Shown here piece by piece: positions 54,063 through 62,887 of a stretch of DNA of 64,000 nt (within the stretch, counting starts at the first letter, position 1; each line of letters opens with the position of its first letter). Made by a program: the position numbers and the translations under genes. The notes below the pieces were generated by a model. The model was not told where the DNA came from, searched no databases, and was given only the letters and a program-made list of their open reading frames with translations. Origin of the DNA: Cyclobacteriaceae bacterium (lineage in GTDB: Bacteria; Bacteroidota; Bacteroidia; Cytophagales; Cyclobacteriaceae); the NCBI GenBank assembly GCA_028281285.1, contig JANQKF010000024.1, positions 1 through 64,000 on the forward strand, in the 5' to 3' direction.

Positions 54063-55277
54063 ATGAGCACCAATACTTCTCCAGACATTCAGAAATCTTC
54101 GAAACAAGACGAATTTGAGCATCCCGATTTCTACGGAATGGATGATCTTTTGACAGAAGAGCATAAACTGGTCCGAGGATCGATTCGTGATTTTGTAAAA
54201 AGAGAAATCTCACCTTATATCGAAGGTTGGTGTCAGAAAGCCCATTTCCCTTATGAGATTGTGAAGAAATTCGGTGAGATCGGAGCGTTCGGTCCGCAAC
54301 TACCGGTCGAATATGGCTGCGGTGGAATGGACTACATTGCCTATGGTTTGATCATGCAGGAAATCGAGCGTGGGGATTCAGGAATGCGCTCTACGGCATC
54401 TGTTCAAGGCTCTTTGGTGATGTATCCTATCTACAAGTTTGGTAATGAAGAACAACGAAATAAATACCTGCCAAAATTGGCTTCCGGAGAATGGTTGGGC
54501 TGCTTTGGACTGACAGAGCCTGATTACGGTTCCAATCCTAGTGGCATGGTGACCAACTTCAAAGACATGGGTGACTATTATCTTCTTAATGGATCGAAGA
54601 TGTGGATCTCCAATTCCCCACATGCCGATGTCGCAGTGGTTTGGGCTAAAAACGAAGAGGGCCGAATCCATGGATTGATAGTCGAGCGAGGTATGGAAGG
54701 CTTCTCAGCTCCTGAGACGCATGGAAAATGGTCGTTAAGAGCAAGTGCAACCGGTGAATTGGTGTTCGACAATGTGAAAGTACCAAAACAGAACCTACTA
54801 CCTGGAAAAAGCGGTTTGGGAGCACCAATGACGTGCCTTGATTCGGCACGATACGGAATTGCCTGGGGTGCAATCGGAGCAGCAATGGATTGTTATGAGT
54901 CTGCCAGAAGATACTGTGCTGAACGTGTACAGTTCGATAAACCAATCGGATCTTTCCAGCTTCAGCAGAAGAAACTGGCTGAGATGCTTACCGAAATCAC
55001 CAAGGCGCAGTTGCTAAACCTCAGGCTCGGCCAACTCTTCAATGAAGGCAAACAAACCACCGCTCAAATTTCGATGGCAAAGCGAAACGCGGTTGAAGTA
55101 GCCCTCAATATTGCCAGGGAGGCCCGCCAGATGCATGGTGGCATGGGAATCACAGGAGAATACCCAATGATGCGTCATATGGCCAATTTGGAATCAGTGG
55201 TGACCTATGAAGGAACCCATGATATCCATTTGTTGATCTTGGGTGCTGAGATTACAGGGATTCCGGCTTTTAAATAA
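54063..55277 (+). CDS. gcdH: Glutaryl-CoA dehydrogenase
   Basis: A 404-residue acyl-CoA dehydrogenase. It oxidises and decarboxylates glutaryl-CoA to crotonyl-CoA in lysine and tryptophan degradation. MRSTASVQGSLVM, GCFGLTEPDYGSNPSGM, KMWISNSPHADVAVVWAK and the catalytic glutamate in VVTYEGTHDIHLL fit the glutaryl-CoA subgroup, with arginine in RSTASVQ as the glutaryl-binding site. It is divergent from kynA over a shared palindrome. Confidence 0.9.
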   Translation: MSTNTSPDIQKSSKQDEFEHPDFYGMDDLLTEEHKLVRGSIRDFVKREISPYIEGWCQKAHFPYEIVKKFGEIGAFGPQLPVEYGCGGMDYIAYGLIMQEIERGDSGMRSTASVQGSLVMYPIYKFGNEEQRNKYLPKLASGEWLGCFGLTEPDYGSNPSGMVTNFKDMGDYYLLNGSKMWISNSPHADVAVVWAKNEEGRIHGLIVERGMEGFSAPETHGKWSLRASATGELVFDNVKVPKQNLLPGKSGLGAPMTCLDSARYGIAWGAIGAAMDCYESARRYCAERVQFDKPIGSFQLQQKKLAEMLTEITKAQLLNLRLGQLFNEGKQTTAQISMAKRNAVEVALNIAREARQMHGGMGITGEYPMMRHMANLESVVTYEGTHDIHLLILGAEITGIPAFK

Positions 55278-55284
55278 GACCGTC

Positions 55285-56406
55285 CTATTTCTTATTCAAC
55301 TCGGCTGTCAAACTTTTTCCTTGAAACTCGAAGACCACCTTATAGGCTTGGTCCTTATCCATACCTGCTAGCAGTTCTTTCAGTTCTTTTACTGTGGAAA
55401 CCGCTTTTCCATCAACAGAGATCAGCTTTGCTGGAGGTCGAATCCCTATCTTGTTGATTGCTTCGGGCACTAATGGGTCCACCTTCCCGGCCATAATCAG
55501 CGCTCCGTTAGCTTCTTTCATAATCAAGCCCCATTCATCGATCCGTGACATTCCTTCAGGCATCGGTCCACCGAGCCCTCTCCTCACCTGCACATTTCCC
55601 GGGCTTCGTTGTTGACCAAAGTTGACCAATCGCTCTTGTGGTGGATTGTCCATCATTGATTGCAACCAATCGATGTATTGGCTAACACGTACATAATTCT
55701 CCTTGGCACCATAAGTACCAGGTCCATTACTACCTGGCTGACCCAGAGAACTAATTCCTGCCACATAATTCTGTCCGTCCTTGACAATGAAAGCCGGACC
55801 GCCACTATCCCCAGGTCCTGCAGTGCCTTCTAAATCAGTCGTTTGCTCCGAATCAGGTGCATCAAAAGTAAATTGGATATGATGATTATTCACCTCATCG
55901 ATCTTGTTGGTGGCACCCCTCTTCATGCGGTCTATTTCCCAATTGCCTCCGGTGCCTCGTTTGGTATCACCATGGCCGACCAATACAATTTCCTTACTCA
56001 ACTCATCGCTCCAATCATATAGCCCTACAGGTTCGATTGAACTAATAGGTTGTTCCAACTTTAATAAGGCGATATCATGAGGTCCCATGGGCCTAAAGCC
56101 AGGATTAAGAATCACCTGAGTTACCCTAGCCTCTATCTCATCATTCTGAAACCAAACCGAAAAATTTCCCTGGGTTCTTCGTGTCATTCCTTCCGCGACA
56201 TGGGCCGCGGTGACCACCCATTGTGGGGCGATCAATGTGCCATCGCCTCCGTTCTTACCTACTTTACCCACTTCAGGAAATTTTTGTCCCAGTTCCAGGT
56301 ACTTCTCCGGGTCGACATCATGCCGGATTGCTATATCCTCATCATCAATATTCGATAAGGGGTTTAAAATCAGAAACGAGGCCAGAATAAAACTTTTAAG
56401 ATTCAT
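55285..56406 (-). CDS. Secreted trypsin-like serine protease with PDZ domain
   Basis: A 373-residue protein. The ATG at 56406 gives a signal sequence (KSFILASFLILNPLSN); a longer frame to 56508 overlaps the divergent regulator. The chymotrypsin triad is visible: H in VVTAAHVAEG, D in PHDIALLKLEQ, S in GPGDSGGPAF. A C-terminal PDZ-like domain (about 285-373, IGIRPPAKLISVDGKAV) follows. It resembles S1 family proteases more than HtrA because of the GDSGGP environment. It is probably periplasmic or secreted. Confidence 0.9.
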   Translation of the reverse strand: MNLKSFILASFLILNPLSNIDDEDIAIRHDVDPEKYLELGQKFPEVGKVGKNGGDGTLIAPQWVVTAAHVAEGMTRRTQGNFSVWFQNDEIEARVTQVILNPGFRPMGPHDIALLKLEQPISSIEPVGLYDWSDELSKEIVLVGHGDTKRGTGGNWEIDRMKRGATNKIDEVNNHHIQFTFDAPDSEQTTDLEGTAGPGDSGGPAFIVKDGQNYVAGISSLGQPGSNGPGTYGAKENYVRVSQYIDWLQSMMDNPPQERLVNFGQQRSPGNVQVRRGLGGPMPEGMSRIDEWGLIMKEANGALIMAGKVDPLVPEAINKIGIRPPAKLISVDGKAVSTVKELKELLAGMDKDQAYKVVFEFQGKSLTAELNKK

Positions 56407-56479
56407 TGATTTATCTATTATATTGGAAATCGAGCGAATTAAGGCTGGAAAACGCTGAAAAAGAGGGGCTTGTTGTCCT

Positions 56480-56501
56480 GAAAATATCCAGAAAATATCC
56501 G
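56480..56501 (+). promoter_or_regulatory. Tandem 11-bp direct repeat before winged-helix regulator
   Basis: GAAAATATCCA (56480-56490) and GAAAATATCCG (56491-56501) are adjacent direct repeats ending 5 bp before the start codon. OmpR/PhoB-type winged helices bind direct repeats with about one helical turn spacing, so this suits an autoregulatory site. Confidence 0.5.
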
Positions 56502-56506
56502 GATTC

Positions 56507-57076
56507 ATGAATACTCCATTTCAGATCGATAAAATCACTGTCTACCCTCAGTTCAATAGAATCAAAATTGAGAACAGACAGATAGGTATCGAACCCAGAG
56601 TGATGAAACTCCTGGTTTACCTTGTGAAAAAGAATGGAGAACTGTGCTCCAGAGACGAGCTTGTAGATTCTATTTGGGGTGGCGATTACGTCAACAAAAA
56701 CGCCATCACAAGGGCCATGAGTGATTTGCGTAAAGCCTTTGATGATTCGTCCACATCACCAAAGTATTTTGAGACCATTCCCAAGCAAGGCTATCGTTTT
56801 ATTGGTCTCGTAGAATGGCTGGATCAGGGAGAGAACAAATCTGAGAAAAATAAGTCTAATCGAATCTATTGGCGAGTGGCTGGTATTGTGCTTGTTATTT
56901 TAACAGCAGGACTTGCCTATTCTGCCCTGTCCACTCCCAAAATCACTTATGGGAATAAAGTCGTCCGAAAATCTGTGCCGGTGATTGTCGAAGACACCAC
57001 CAACCTACCCGATTCAGTATTTCATAAGAAGGTAGAAGCCATTGTAGATGCTACCGTTGAAAAGGAAATGAGGTAA
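56507..57076 (+). CDS. Membrane-anchored winged-helix regulator (ToxR/CadC-like)
   Basis: A 189-residue protein. Residues about 5-100 form an OmpR/PhoB winged helix (RVMKLLVYLVKKNGELCSRDELVDSIWGGDYV and KYFETIPKQGYRFIG in the full sequence; motif pieces shown). One membrane segment follows at about 124-143 (VAGIVLVILTAGLAYSALS), then a short periplasmic tail. This is the architecture of ToxR and CadC, which regulate transcription from the membrane. A direct repeat just upstream may be its own operator. The MATE gene follows after 99 bp. Confidence 0.88.
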   Translation: MNTPFQIDKITVYPQFNRIKIENRQIGIEPRVMKLLVYLVKKNGELCSRDELVDSIWGGDYVNKNAITRAMSDLRKAFDDSSTSPKYFETIPKQGYRFIGLVEWLDQGENKSEKNKSNRIYWRVAGIVLVILTAGLAYSALSTPKITYGNKVVRKSVPVIVEDTTNLPDSVFHKKVEAIVDATVEKEMR

Positions 57077-57175
57077 CCTTATTGATAGGACAACTCAAAA
57101 TCGTCAGTACCAAAGCCGGATGGTTGATATTTAAAAGGGACTTTCCTCAGATACTTAGTACATTCGCTGCTGCCG

Positions 57176-58534
57176 ATGAAGAGAGATTTAAATGCACTTA
57201 CAGAGGGACCTATCCTCAAAACTCTGATCAATCTTTCCATCCCTATCATAGCTGCCAATCTTTTACAAACCAGCTATCAATTGGTAGATGCGTACTGGGT
57301 TGGGCGATTGGGTGCAAATGCTGTTGCTGCAGTATCGGTCAGCTACCCGGTCAACTTTCTTTTGATCTCATTGAGTTCCGGATTTGCCTTTGCCGGGACG
57401 ATCCTGGTTGCACAATATGCTGGTGCCAAAAACCTGAAAATGGTAAACCATGTGGCCATTCAGTCACTGGTCATGGTATTGTTGATGTCCTTGGTGTTAT
57501 CAGCAATAGCCTACTCAATAAGTCCTGACATTTTGAGATGGCTGGGTGTAGAACAGGAAATCTTTGCAGAAGCTGATCTCTTTCAACGAGTGATTTTCAT
57601 CGGGCTGGTCTTCAACTTTGGTTTTATCATGTTCCAATCCTTGTTACGAGGAATTGGAGAAGTCAGGATACCACTATGGATCAATGCGATGAGCCTTGGG
57701 TTGAACTTCATACTAGATCCCTTATTCATCTATGGGTATGGACCGATTCCGGGCTATGGAGTTACTGGAGCTGCCTATTCAACATTGGCAACCTTGGGTC
57801 TGTCGGCTATTATAGGACATTACATCTTGTTTTATGGGAAGACGGGCTTCAAATTGACATTAAAGAAATTCAAATTCGATTTCCCACTTCTAAAAAAGGC
57901 GTTTAAGTTGGGAATGCCTTCATCAATTGAGATTTCAGCACGAGCTTTGGGTCTAACAATTATGACCGGTATTGCGGCTAAGTTTGGTACAGAAGTGCTG
58001 GCCGCCTATGGCGTTGGGGCTCGACTCATAAGTCTGGTGGTGATCGTGGGCTTGGGCCTTCTTCGTGCCACTACCACTTTGGTAGGTCAGAATATGGGTG
58101 CCAGCAAAATTGACCGTGCTGAAACGACTACCAATTATGCTGGCATTATAGCATTTGGCTCGATGACGTTCATCGGTATTTGCTTTTATTTCTTTGCGGA
58201 ACCAATAATCAGAACATTTCTCGATGCAGAGGATCATGTGGTGTCCATGGGGGTCTCTTTTATGAAGATTGTAGCTCCATCATTTGGGTTTATGGGAGTC
58301 CAATTAGCCTTAATTGGAGCGTTCAGAGGTTCCGGCAACACATTCCAATCCATGCTGTTGACTATAATTGGCATATGGGCCATCCAATTTCCTTTTGCCT
58401 GGATTGTTTCCAGTATGGAATCAATGAGTTACTTGGGCGTATGGTGGTCCTTCCCCGTTTCATACGTCATCCCAGCTATTATAACCTATGCCTGGTTTAA
58501 AACAGGGAAATGGAAAAAGAAAAAAGTGATATAA
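57176..58534 (+). CDS. MATE family efflux transporter (second copy)
   Basis: A 452-residue membrane protein with 12 hydrophobic segments. LSIPIIAANLLQTSYQLVDAYW (in part), VTGAAYSTLATLGLSAII and GAFRGSGNTFQSMLLTI match the NorM/DinF MATE family. It is a different subtype from the first MATE in this window, with little obvious sequence similarity beyond the fold. It lies directly after the winged-helix membrane regulator, a plausible controller. The substrate is unknown. Confidence 0.93.
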   Translation: MKRDLNALTEGPILKTLINLSIPIIAANLLQTSYQLVDAYWVGRLGANAVAAVSVSYPVNFLLISLSSGFAFAGTILVAQYAGAKNLKMVNHVAIQSLVMVLLMSLVLSAIAYSISPDILRWLGVEQEIFAEADLFQRVIFIGLVFNFGFIMFQSLLRGIGEVRIPLWINAMSLGLNFILDPLFIYGYGPIPGYGVTGAAYSTLATLGLSAIIGHYILFYGKTGFKLTLKKFKFDFPLLKKAFKLGMPSSIEISARALGLTIMTGIAAKFGTEVLAAYGVGARLISLVVIVGLGLLRATTTLVGQNMGASKIDRAETTTNYAGIIAFGSMTFIGICFYFFAEPIIRTFLDAEDHVVSMGVSFMKIVAPSFGFMGVQLALIGAFRGSGNTFQSMLLTIIGIWAIQFPFAWIVSSMESMSYLGVWWSFPVSYVIPAIITYAWFKTGKWKKKKVI

Positions 58535-58605
58535 GAACTCCTCTCCAATAAGTGGCTTGGCAATTCTTGGCTTTTGTTATCTTAGCTTTCTACAAACTGT
58601 AAACC

Positions 58606-59334
58606 ATGAAAACCAAAGTTACCTTCCCGTTATTTTTTATTTGCATGCTTATACTGAGTTGCTCAGGCTCAAAAGAAAGCAATACCTCTGAGGAGTTGGC
58701 GGATGATGGGTGGATAAGTCTCTTCGATGGAGAAACGCTGGAAGGCTGGCAAATGTACGGTCCTGAACCCTTCACTGATCGTTGGGGTGTGGTTGATGGT
58801 GCCATTGTCTGTAATCAGGGAGCTGGAGAATCCAATACAGGCTTCAATAGGTCTATCATAACCAATCAGCAGTTTGGTAACTTTGAGTTTGAAATGGAGT
58901 ACAAAATCGCCAAAGGTGGTAATAGCGGCCTGATGTATCATGTTGTGCAAACGGATAAATACTTTCACGACTATTCAACAGGGCCGGAATATCAAATATT
59001 AGATGATGAGTTTACCCGCAGCGAAACGAAACCAAATAAAATGGTTGCCGCCAATTATGATATGTACGAGCCACTCACGACCAAAAAACCAAATCCACAC
59101 ATGCAATGGAATAAAGTGCGACTCATCTATAACAACGGGCATGTGGAACATTGGCTCAATGGAGAAAAGGTGCTTGAATTTGAAGAGGGCAGCGATGATT
59201 GGAAGGAACGCAAATCAAATAGTAAATGGCGAAATGCTGAAGACTGGGGAGCTAGTAAAGTAGGGCATATAAGTCTTCAAGACCATGGTGATGAAATCTA
59301 CTTCAGAAATCTCCGTATTAGAGAATTAAAATAG
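58606..59334 (+). CDS. DUF1080 lipoprotein (3-keto-disaccharide hydrolase-like)
   Basis: A 242-residue protein with a lipoprotein signal (FFICMLILSCSG). The concanavalin-like fold is marked by GWISLFDGETLEGWQMYG, GNFEFEMEYKIAKGGNSGLMYH and QDHGDEIYFRNLRIREL. The DUF1080 family includes enzymes acting on 3-keto-glycosides, and it is abundant in Bacteroidota. A small gap of 9 bp separates it from the LytTR gene. Confidence 0.92.
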   Translation: MKTKVTFPLFFICMLILSCSGSKESNTSEELADDGWISLFDGETLEGWQMYGPEPFTDRWGVVDGAIVCNQGAGESNTGFNRSIITNQQFGNFEFEMEYKIAKGGNSGLMYHVVQTDKYFHDYSTGPEYQILDDEFTRSETKPNKMVAANYDMYEPLTTKKPNPHMQWNKVRLIYNNGHVEHWLNGEKVLEFEEGSDDWKERKSNSKWRNAEDWGASKVGHISLQDHGDEIYFRNLRIRELK

Positions 59335-59343
59335 AAACAGGCA

Positions 59344-60159
59344 ATGGCGGTCTCAGCAAAATTTCCAATAAGCAAAGACCCAAGTTTCAAACTGAGCTTG
59401 ACCGCTTTGACACTCATGTTCGTTGCAGGATTGGCTTTCCTGGTTGAACGCTATCTCAGGCTTTCCAGCCAAAACTTCTCATTCGATTATGGTTTCGAGA
59501 TTGGTAGAATGCTCCTCAATTTTGGAGGAATGGCGTTGCTATCCCCACTGATTTGTAAAATAGCAGGAATAACGATAAAACGGCCCCGAATTCGTCTGAT
59601 AACTTGGTTGGTTGGATTTGTTCTGTTCATTCTGCTCTACATCTTGGTCAATAAGCTTGGACTCTTACTACTAACCGGGGAGCTATCTTCTATGGGCAAT
59701 CTTGTCGGAGTCAAAAAGTTAATGATCAACTTCTTTCATTTGTTGGTCCTTTTCTATCTGGCTATGGGATATGTTGGCCATCGCATTCAAAAAAGAAATC
59801 TAAAGAAATCGGAAACTAAAACCATACAGGAAAAAATAACCTCCTTTCAGATATCAGTAAATGGAATTCCTCGTCAACTTGGCGTTGAGAAAATAGCACA
59901 CCTTCAAGCTTTTGATCATTACATCAAATTGCATGTGGACGGTGAGTTCCACCTGATACGTAAACCAATGAAAGAGGTGCTTCAAAGACTTCCTGAGAGA
60001 TTCATCCAAATTCACCGTTCGCATATAGTGAATACAAAGTTTATTAAGGGAATTATCAAAAAACAGGGTAAGTCCTGGGTAGTCTTGCAGGATCAAACTC
60101 AACTTCCCATTAGTAATTCATACAGGGAATCACTCAAAAAGAAGCTTTCTGAAGGATAA
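59344..60159 (+). CDS. Membrane-bound LytTR family transcriptional regulator
   Basis: A 271-residue protein. The N-terminal half contains four hydrophobic segments (LTLMFVAGLAFLVERYL onward). The C-terminal LytTR DNA-binding domain shows VEKIAHLQAFDHYIKLH, RFIQIHRSHIVNTKFI and PISNSYRESLKKKL. There is no receiver domain, so the membrane part probably receives the signal. It follows the DUF1080 gene by 9 bp, suggesting co-transcription. Confidence 0.88.
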   Translation: MAVSAKFPISKDPSFKLSLTALTLMFVAGLAFLVERYLRLSSQNFSFDYGFEIGRMLLNFGGMALLSPLICKIAGITIKRPRIRLITWLVGFVLFILLYILVNKLGLLLLTGELSSMGNLVGVKKLMINFFHLLVLFYLAMGYVGHRIQKRNLKKSETKTIQEKITSFQISVNGIPRQLGVEKIAHLQAFDHYIKLHVDGEFHLIRKPMKEVLQRLPERFIQIHRSHIVNTKFIKGIIKKQGKSWVVLQDQTQLPISNSYRESLKKKLSEG

Positions 60160-60228
60160 TTCGCGAAAAAAAACTTCAACCCACGACTTAGTGAATAATT
60201 TCTCCTTCCCGAGTATTAATCTAGGAGA

Positions 60229-61365
60229 ATGAAGTGGATAATCACGGTTCTTTTTCTGGCCTCCTCTTTTGTGGTGCATGGCCAAAAGAGTCCTTTTCTT
60301 GGTGACCTGAAAATCGGTGAATATGACGTTGGCTTCAAGACCATTCAACTCTACGACTCCACCAGGAAATATGGGAAGCACTACCGACCTCTGCTTATTT
60401 CAGTCTGGTACCCGGCAAAAGTAAAAACTGAATCGGTTCTTTATTTCGAAGACTATCTCCTCCACGATGCCATAAAACTTAATCCTAACCTGAAAGAAAC
60501 GACCAATCAGGAACAAGCATCCAAAACCTTTGTAAGTCGTGCAAAATTGAGAGGTGCGCAAGAGACTGAGTTGTTAGAACTTATTGAAACGAAAACCTCG
60601 GCTTACCTCAATGCTGAACCACTTGCTGGTGACTTCCCGGTTATCACTACCGTTCAGGGAGGCGGGCGCCCAGCCTATACCAACTTTATTCTGAACGAAT
60701 ATCTGGCCTCACATGGTTATATAGTAGCCTCCATAGGTGACATTCGTGAAGGACCTAACAGAAGACAAACAACGGCATTAGGCAATGCCAGGGCTTTGTC
60801 TAAAGATATATCACTGATTGAGCCAGCACTTCTGAATGAAGGATTTCGGCTTGGGGCCTCGGGCGTTATTGCTTTTAGTCGAGCCGGGGAGGCTGTGATT
60901 CTAAACCAAAAGGAGAACACTTCTTTCACTGCCGCAGTATTCTTGGATGCACAACCCGATTCAACGCTCATTAGCGAATTGGGAAGGACTGAATTGTCAA
61001 AAGTACAATTACCATTATTGGCATTTTTCAGCAATCATCAGAAGAAAATGACTTACTCTGAAGCCATTCAGGACACTTCTGCCTTTGAGTTTTTACGGAA
61101 AAGTGAAGCCACCAAAATTCGCATGATGGAATCGAATCATGGCAATCTTACCTCAGCTGCTATGATTGGAGAATATATGGTTAAAAAGTACGATCGCTGG
61201 CCCTTGATCGGCAACGCAAAGCTTGGCTATGAGACCATTTGCCTTCTAATTCTGGAATTCTTCGGTGAAAAAATTAAAGAGCATGAATCGACTATGCTTA
61301 AGAACCCAATAGATCAACTAAAACTAAAGTCTGAATTCTTAGTAATCCATAGAGCCGGAAAATAG
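60229..61365 (+). CDS. Secreted alpha/beta hydrolase (PAF-acetylhydrolase/dienelactone-hydrolase-like)
   Basis: A 378-residue protein with a signal peptide (ITVLFLASSFVVHGQ). RPLLISVWYPAK is the conserved N-terminal strand of the PAF-acetylhydrolase-like group. The nucleophile is probably the serine in VIAFSRAGEAV, with the acid in LDAQPDS and the histidine in SNHGNLT. The elbow is AFSRAG where GxSxG is expected, so activity is probable but not certain. The SD-like TAGGAG precedes the ATG. Confidence 0.75.
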   Translation: MKWIITVLFLASSFVVHGQKSPFLGDLKIGEYDVGFKTIQLYDSTRKYGKHYRPLLISVWYPAKVKTESVLYFEDYLLHDAIKLNPNLKETTNQEQASKTFVSRAKLRGAQETELLELIETKTSAYLNAEPLAGDFPVITTVQGGGRPAYTNFILNEYLASHGYIVASIGDIREGPNRRQTTALGNARALSKDISLIEPALLNEGFRLGASGVIAFSRAGEAVILNQKENTSFTAAVFLDAQPDSTLISELGRTELSKVQLPLLAFFSNHQKKMTYSEAIQDTSAFEFLRKSEATKIRMMESNHGNLTSAAMIGEYMVKKYDRWPLIGNAKLGYETICLLILEFFGEKIKEHESTMLKNPIDQLKLKSEFLVIHRAGK

Positions 61366-61393
61366 TAGTTCTTTTCATAGCTTAGCCCCACTA

Positions 61394-62173
61394 ATGGGCA
61401 AAAAGAGCTACTATCTGGTTCATATTCAATACCTCGGTTACCGATACCATGGTTGGGCCAAACAGCCAGGAATTAAGACGGTGCACCATATGATCGATCG
61501 AACTTTGAACTTCGTTCTTGGTGATCAAAAGTTTAAAACGCTTGGATCAAGCAGAACAGATAAAATGGTATCGGCCAATCATTCAGCCTTCGAGCTTTTT
61601 CTGGAAGAGGCAATCGATCCGGAGTCGTTTTTGGATGAATTCAATCTCAATTTGCCATTCGATCTTAGGGCGACTCATATTGAAGAGGTAAACGAGGAGT
61701 TCAACATCATCCAGGCTCCAAAAAGTAAAGAGTACGTCTATCTCTTTTGTTGTGGAGACAAGCCTCATCCCTTCACAGCTCCCCTCCTTACCTGGTTTCC
61801 CGGAGAGTTAGACATCGAGTTAATGAAAGTAGGTGCAAAACTCTTTGAAGGAGGGCATGACTTCAGAGCCTACTGTAAAAAACCATCCAATAACACGGAA
61901 ACTGAAAGAGAGATCATTTTATCGGAAATTCGTACTAATGATCGAATAACTGCAAGTTTCTTCCCCGAAACCACCTATACCTACCATGTTCATGGCAAAG
62001 GTTTTATGCGAAATCAGATCCGAATGATGATTGCACAGTTAGTTCGTTTAGGCAGAGGTGAAATCGACTTGGACTTTATTAAAGCCTCAGTAACCGCGGA
62101 TTTCTCCGAACACTTGTCAGAAATTGCACCAGCGTCCGGCTTACAATTGGATTCCGTTTCTTTCACCGGATAG
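61394..62173 (+). CDS. TruA-family tRNA pseudouridine synthase, divergent paralogue
   Basis: A 259-residue protein. The TruA fold is clear from YYLVHIQYLGYRYHGWAKQPG and the catalytic aspartate in SSRTDKMVSAN, which in standard TruA is GRTDAGVHA. GGHDFRAYCK and FMRNQIRMMIAQLVRLGRG are the C-terminal blocks. The altered residues around the aspartate suggest a different substrate position from canonical TruA. It overlaps the convergent membrane gene by 11 bp. Confidence 0.85.
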   Translation: MGKKSYYLVHIQYLGYRYHGWAKQPGIKTVHHMIDRTLNFVLGDQKFKTLGSSRTDKMVSANHSAFELFLEEAIDPESFLDEFNLNLPFDLRATHIEEVNEEFNIIQAPKSKEYVYLFCCGDKPHPFTAPLLTWFPGELDIELMKVGAKLFEGGHDFRAYCKKPSNNTETEREIILSEIRTNDRITASFFPETTYTYHVHGKGFMRNQIRMMIAQLVRLGRGEIDLDFIKASVTADFSEHLSEIAPASGLQLDSVSFTG

Positions 62174-62840
62174 TCTTTGTGTTCATTTTTTCGAAAGAGC
62201 GTTTTACTCTGCTCACAACAGTCGATTCAAATCTCAGCAAGAAGTCTGGGATCTTGTTCATTCCTGATCGAATAGCCATGTAAAAATGAAAGCAAGTAGG
62301 CAGGATAGCTGAAATTCCCATAACAATTCCGAAATAGATATTTCTCTTATTATCCATCGGATTTTCAATCGCGTTTTCCAGGCGTTCTCTGTATACCTCT
62401 TGCCTGCCGGATAAGTCCGATGCAAGACCCGGATCGACTTCGGTGAGCCTGATCAACCAACTGGAAAAAGAGAAGACGAAAAGCACCCAAAAGGTAGCAA
62501 TAACAGCGATTAAGATATCAATCGACAAATGCCCCACGAATCTCCGCAGAGAATTAGATTTCAAGGCCCTTCTGACAATATAGAGCGTTACAAAGAACGA
62601 GAGACTGTCAAACACTGCACCCAGTATTCCGACAGGTATTTGCACTTTGAAATAATAGAAAAAGGCACCGCGAATACTCTCAGGAAATGCCGTAAGTGAG
62701 GCCCACCAATAGCAGAACACATTCACACCAACAAAGAATAAAAATAATCTGGGATATAGTCTTTTAAACGGAGGCCGGTTCGAGTCATAGTATTGCAACA
62801 CATCACCCAAAGAACTTTTCCAGCGTTGTGAAAAACTCAT
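62163..62840 (-). CDS. Unrecognised membrane protein
   Basis: A 225-residue protein with four hydrophobic segments (about LFLFFVGVNVFCYWW, VGILGAVFDSLSFFVTLY, LIAVIATFWVLFVFSFSS and IYFGIVMGISAILPTCFHFY) and a soluble basic C-terminus. No family recognised. The ATG at 62840 is preferred over a longer frame to 62876, as it starts the protein before the first membrane segment. It is in the same orientation as, and 48 bp after, the YfcC-type carrier, so an operon is possible. Confidence 0.75.
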   Translation of the reverse strand: MSFSQRWKSSLGDVLQYYDSNRPPFKRLYPRLFLFFVGVNVFCYWWASLTAFPESIRGAFFYYFKVQIPVGILGAVFDSLSFFVTLYIVRRALKSNSLRRFVGHLSIDILIAVIATFWVLFVFSFSSWLIRLTEVDPGLASDLSGRQEVYRERLENAIENPMDNKRNIYFGIVMGISAILPTCFHFYMAIRSGMNKIPDFLLRFESTVVSRVKRSFEKMNTKTIR

Positions 62841-62887
62841 GATCCAAAAATGAAATTCATAGTTACTCAGAATCAAAAATCAACCTC

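Noticed and set aside
57082-57528. Cysteine-rich 148-codon frame overlapping the second MATE gene
   Set aside because: It overlaps the conserved MATE N-terminus in another frame, and its composition (many Cys/Gly) is what a shifted reading of membrane-protein codons gives.
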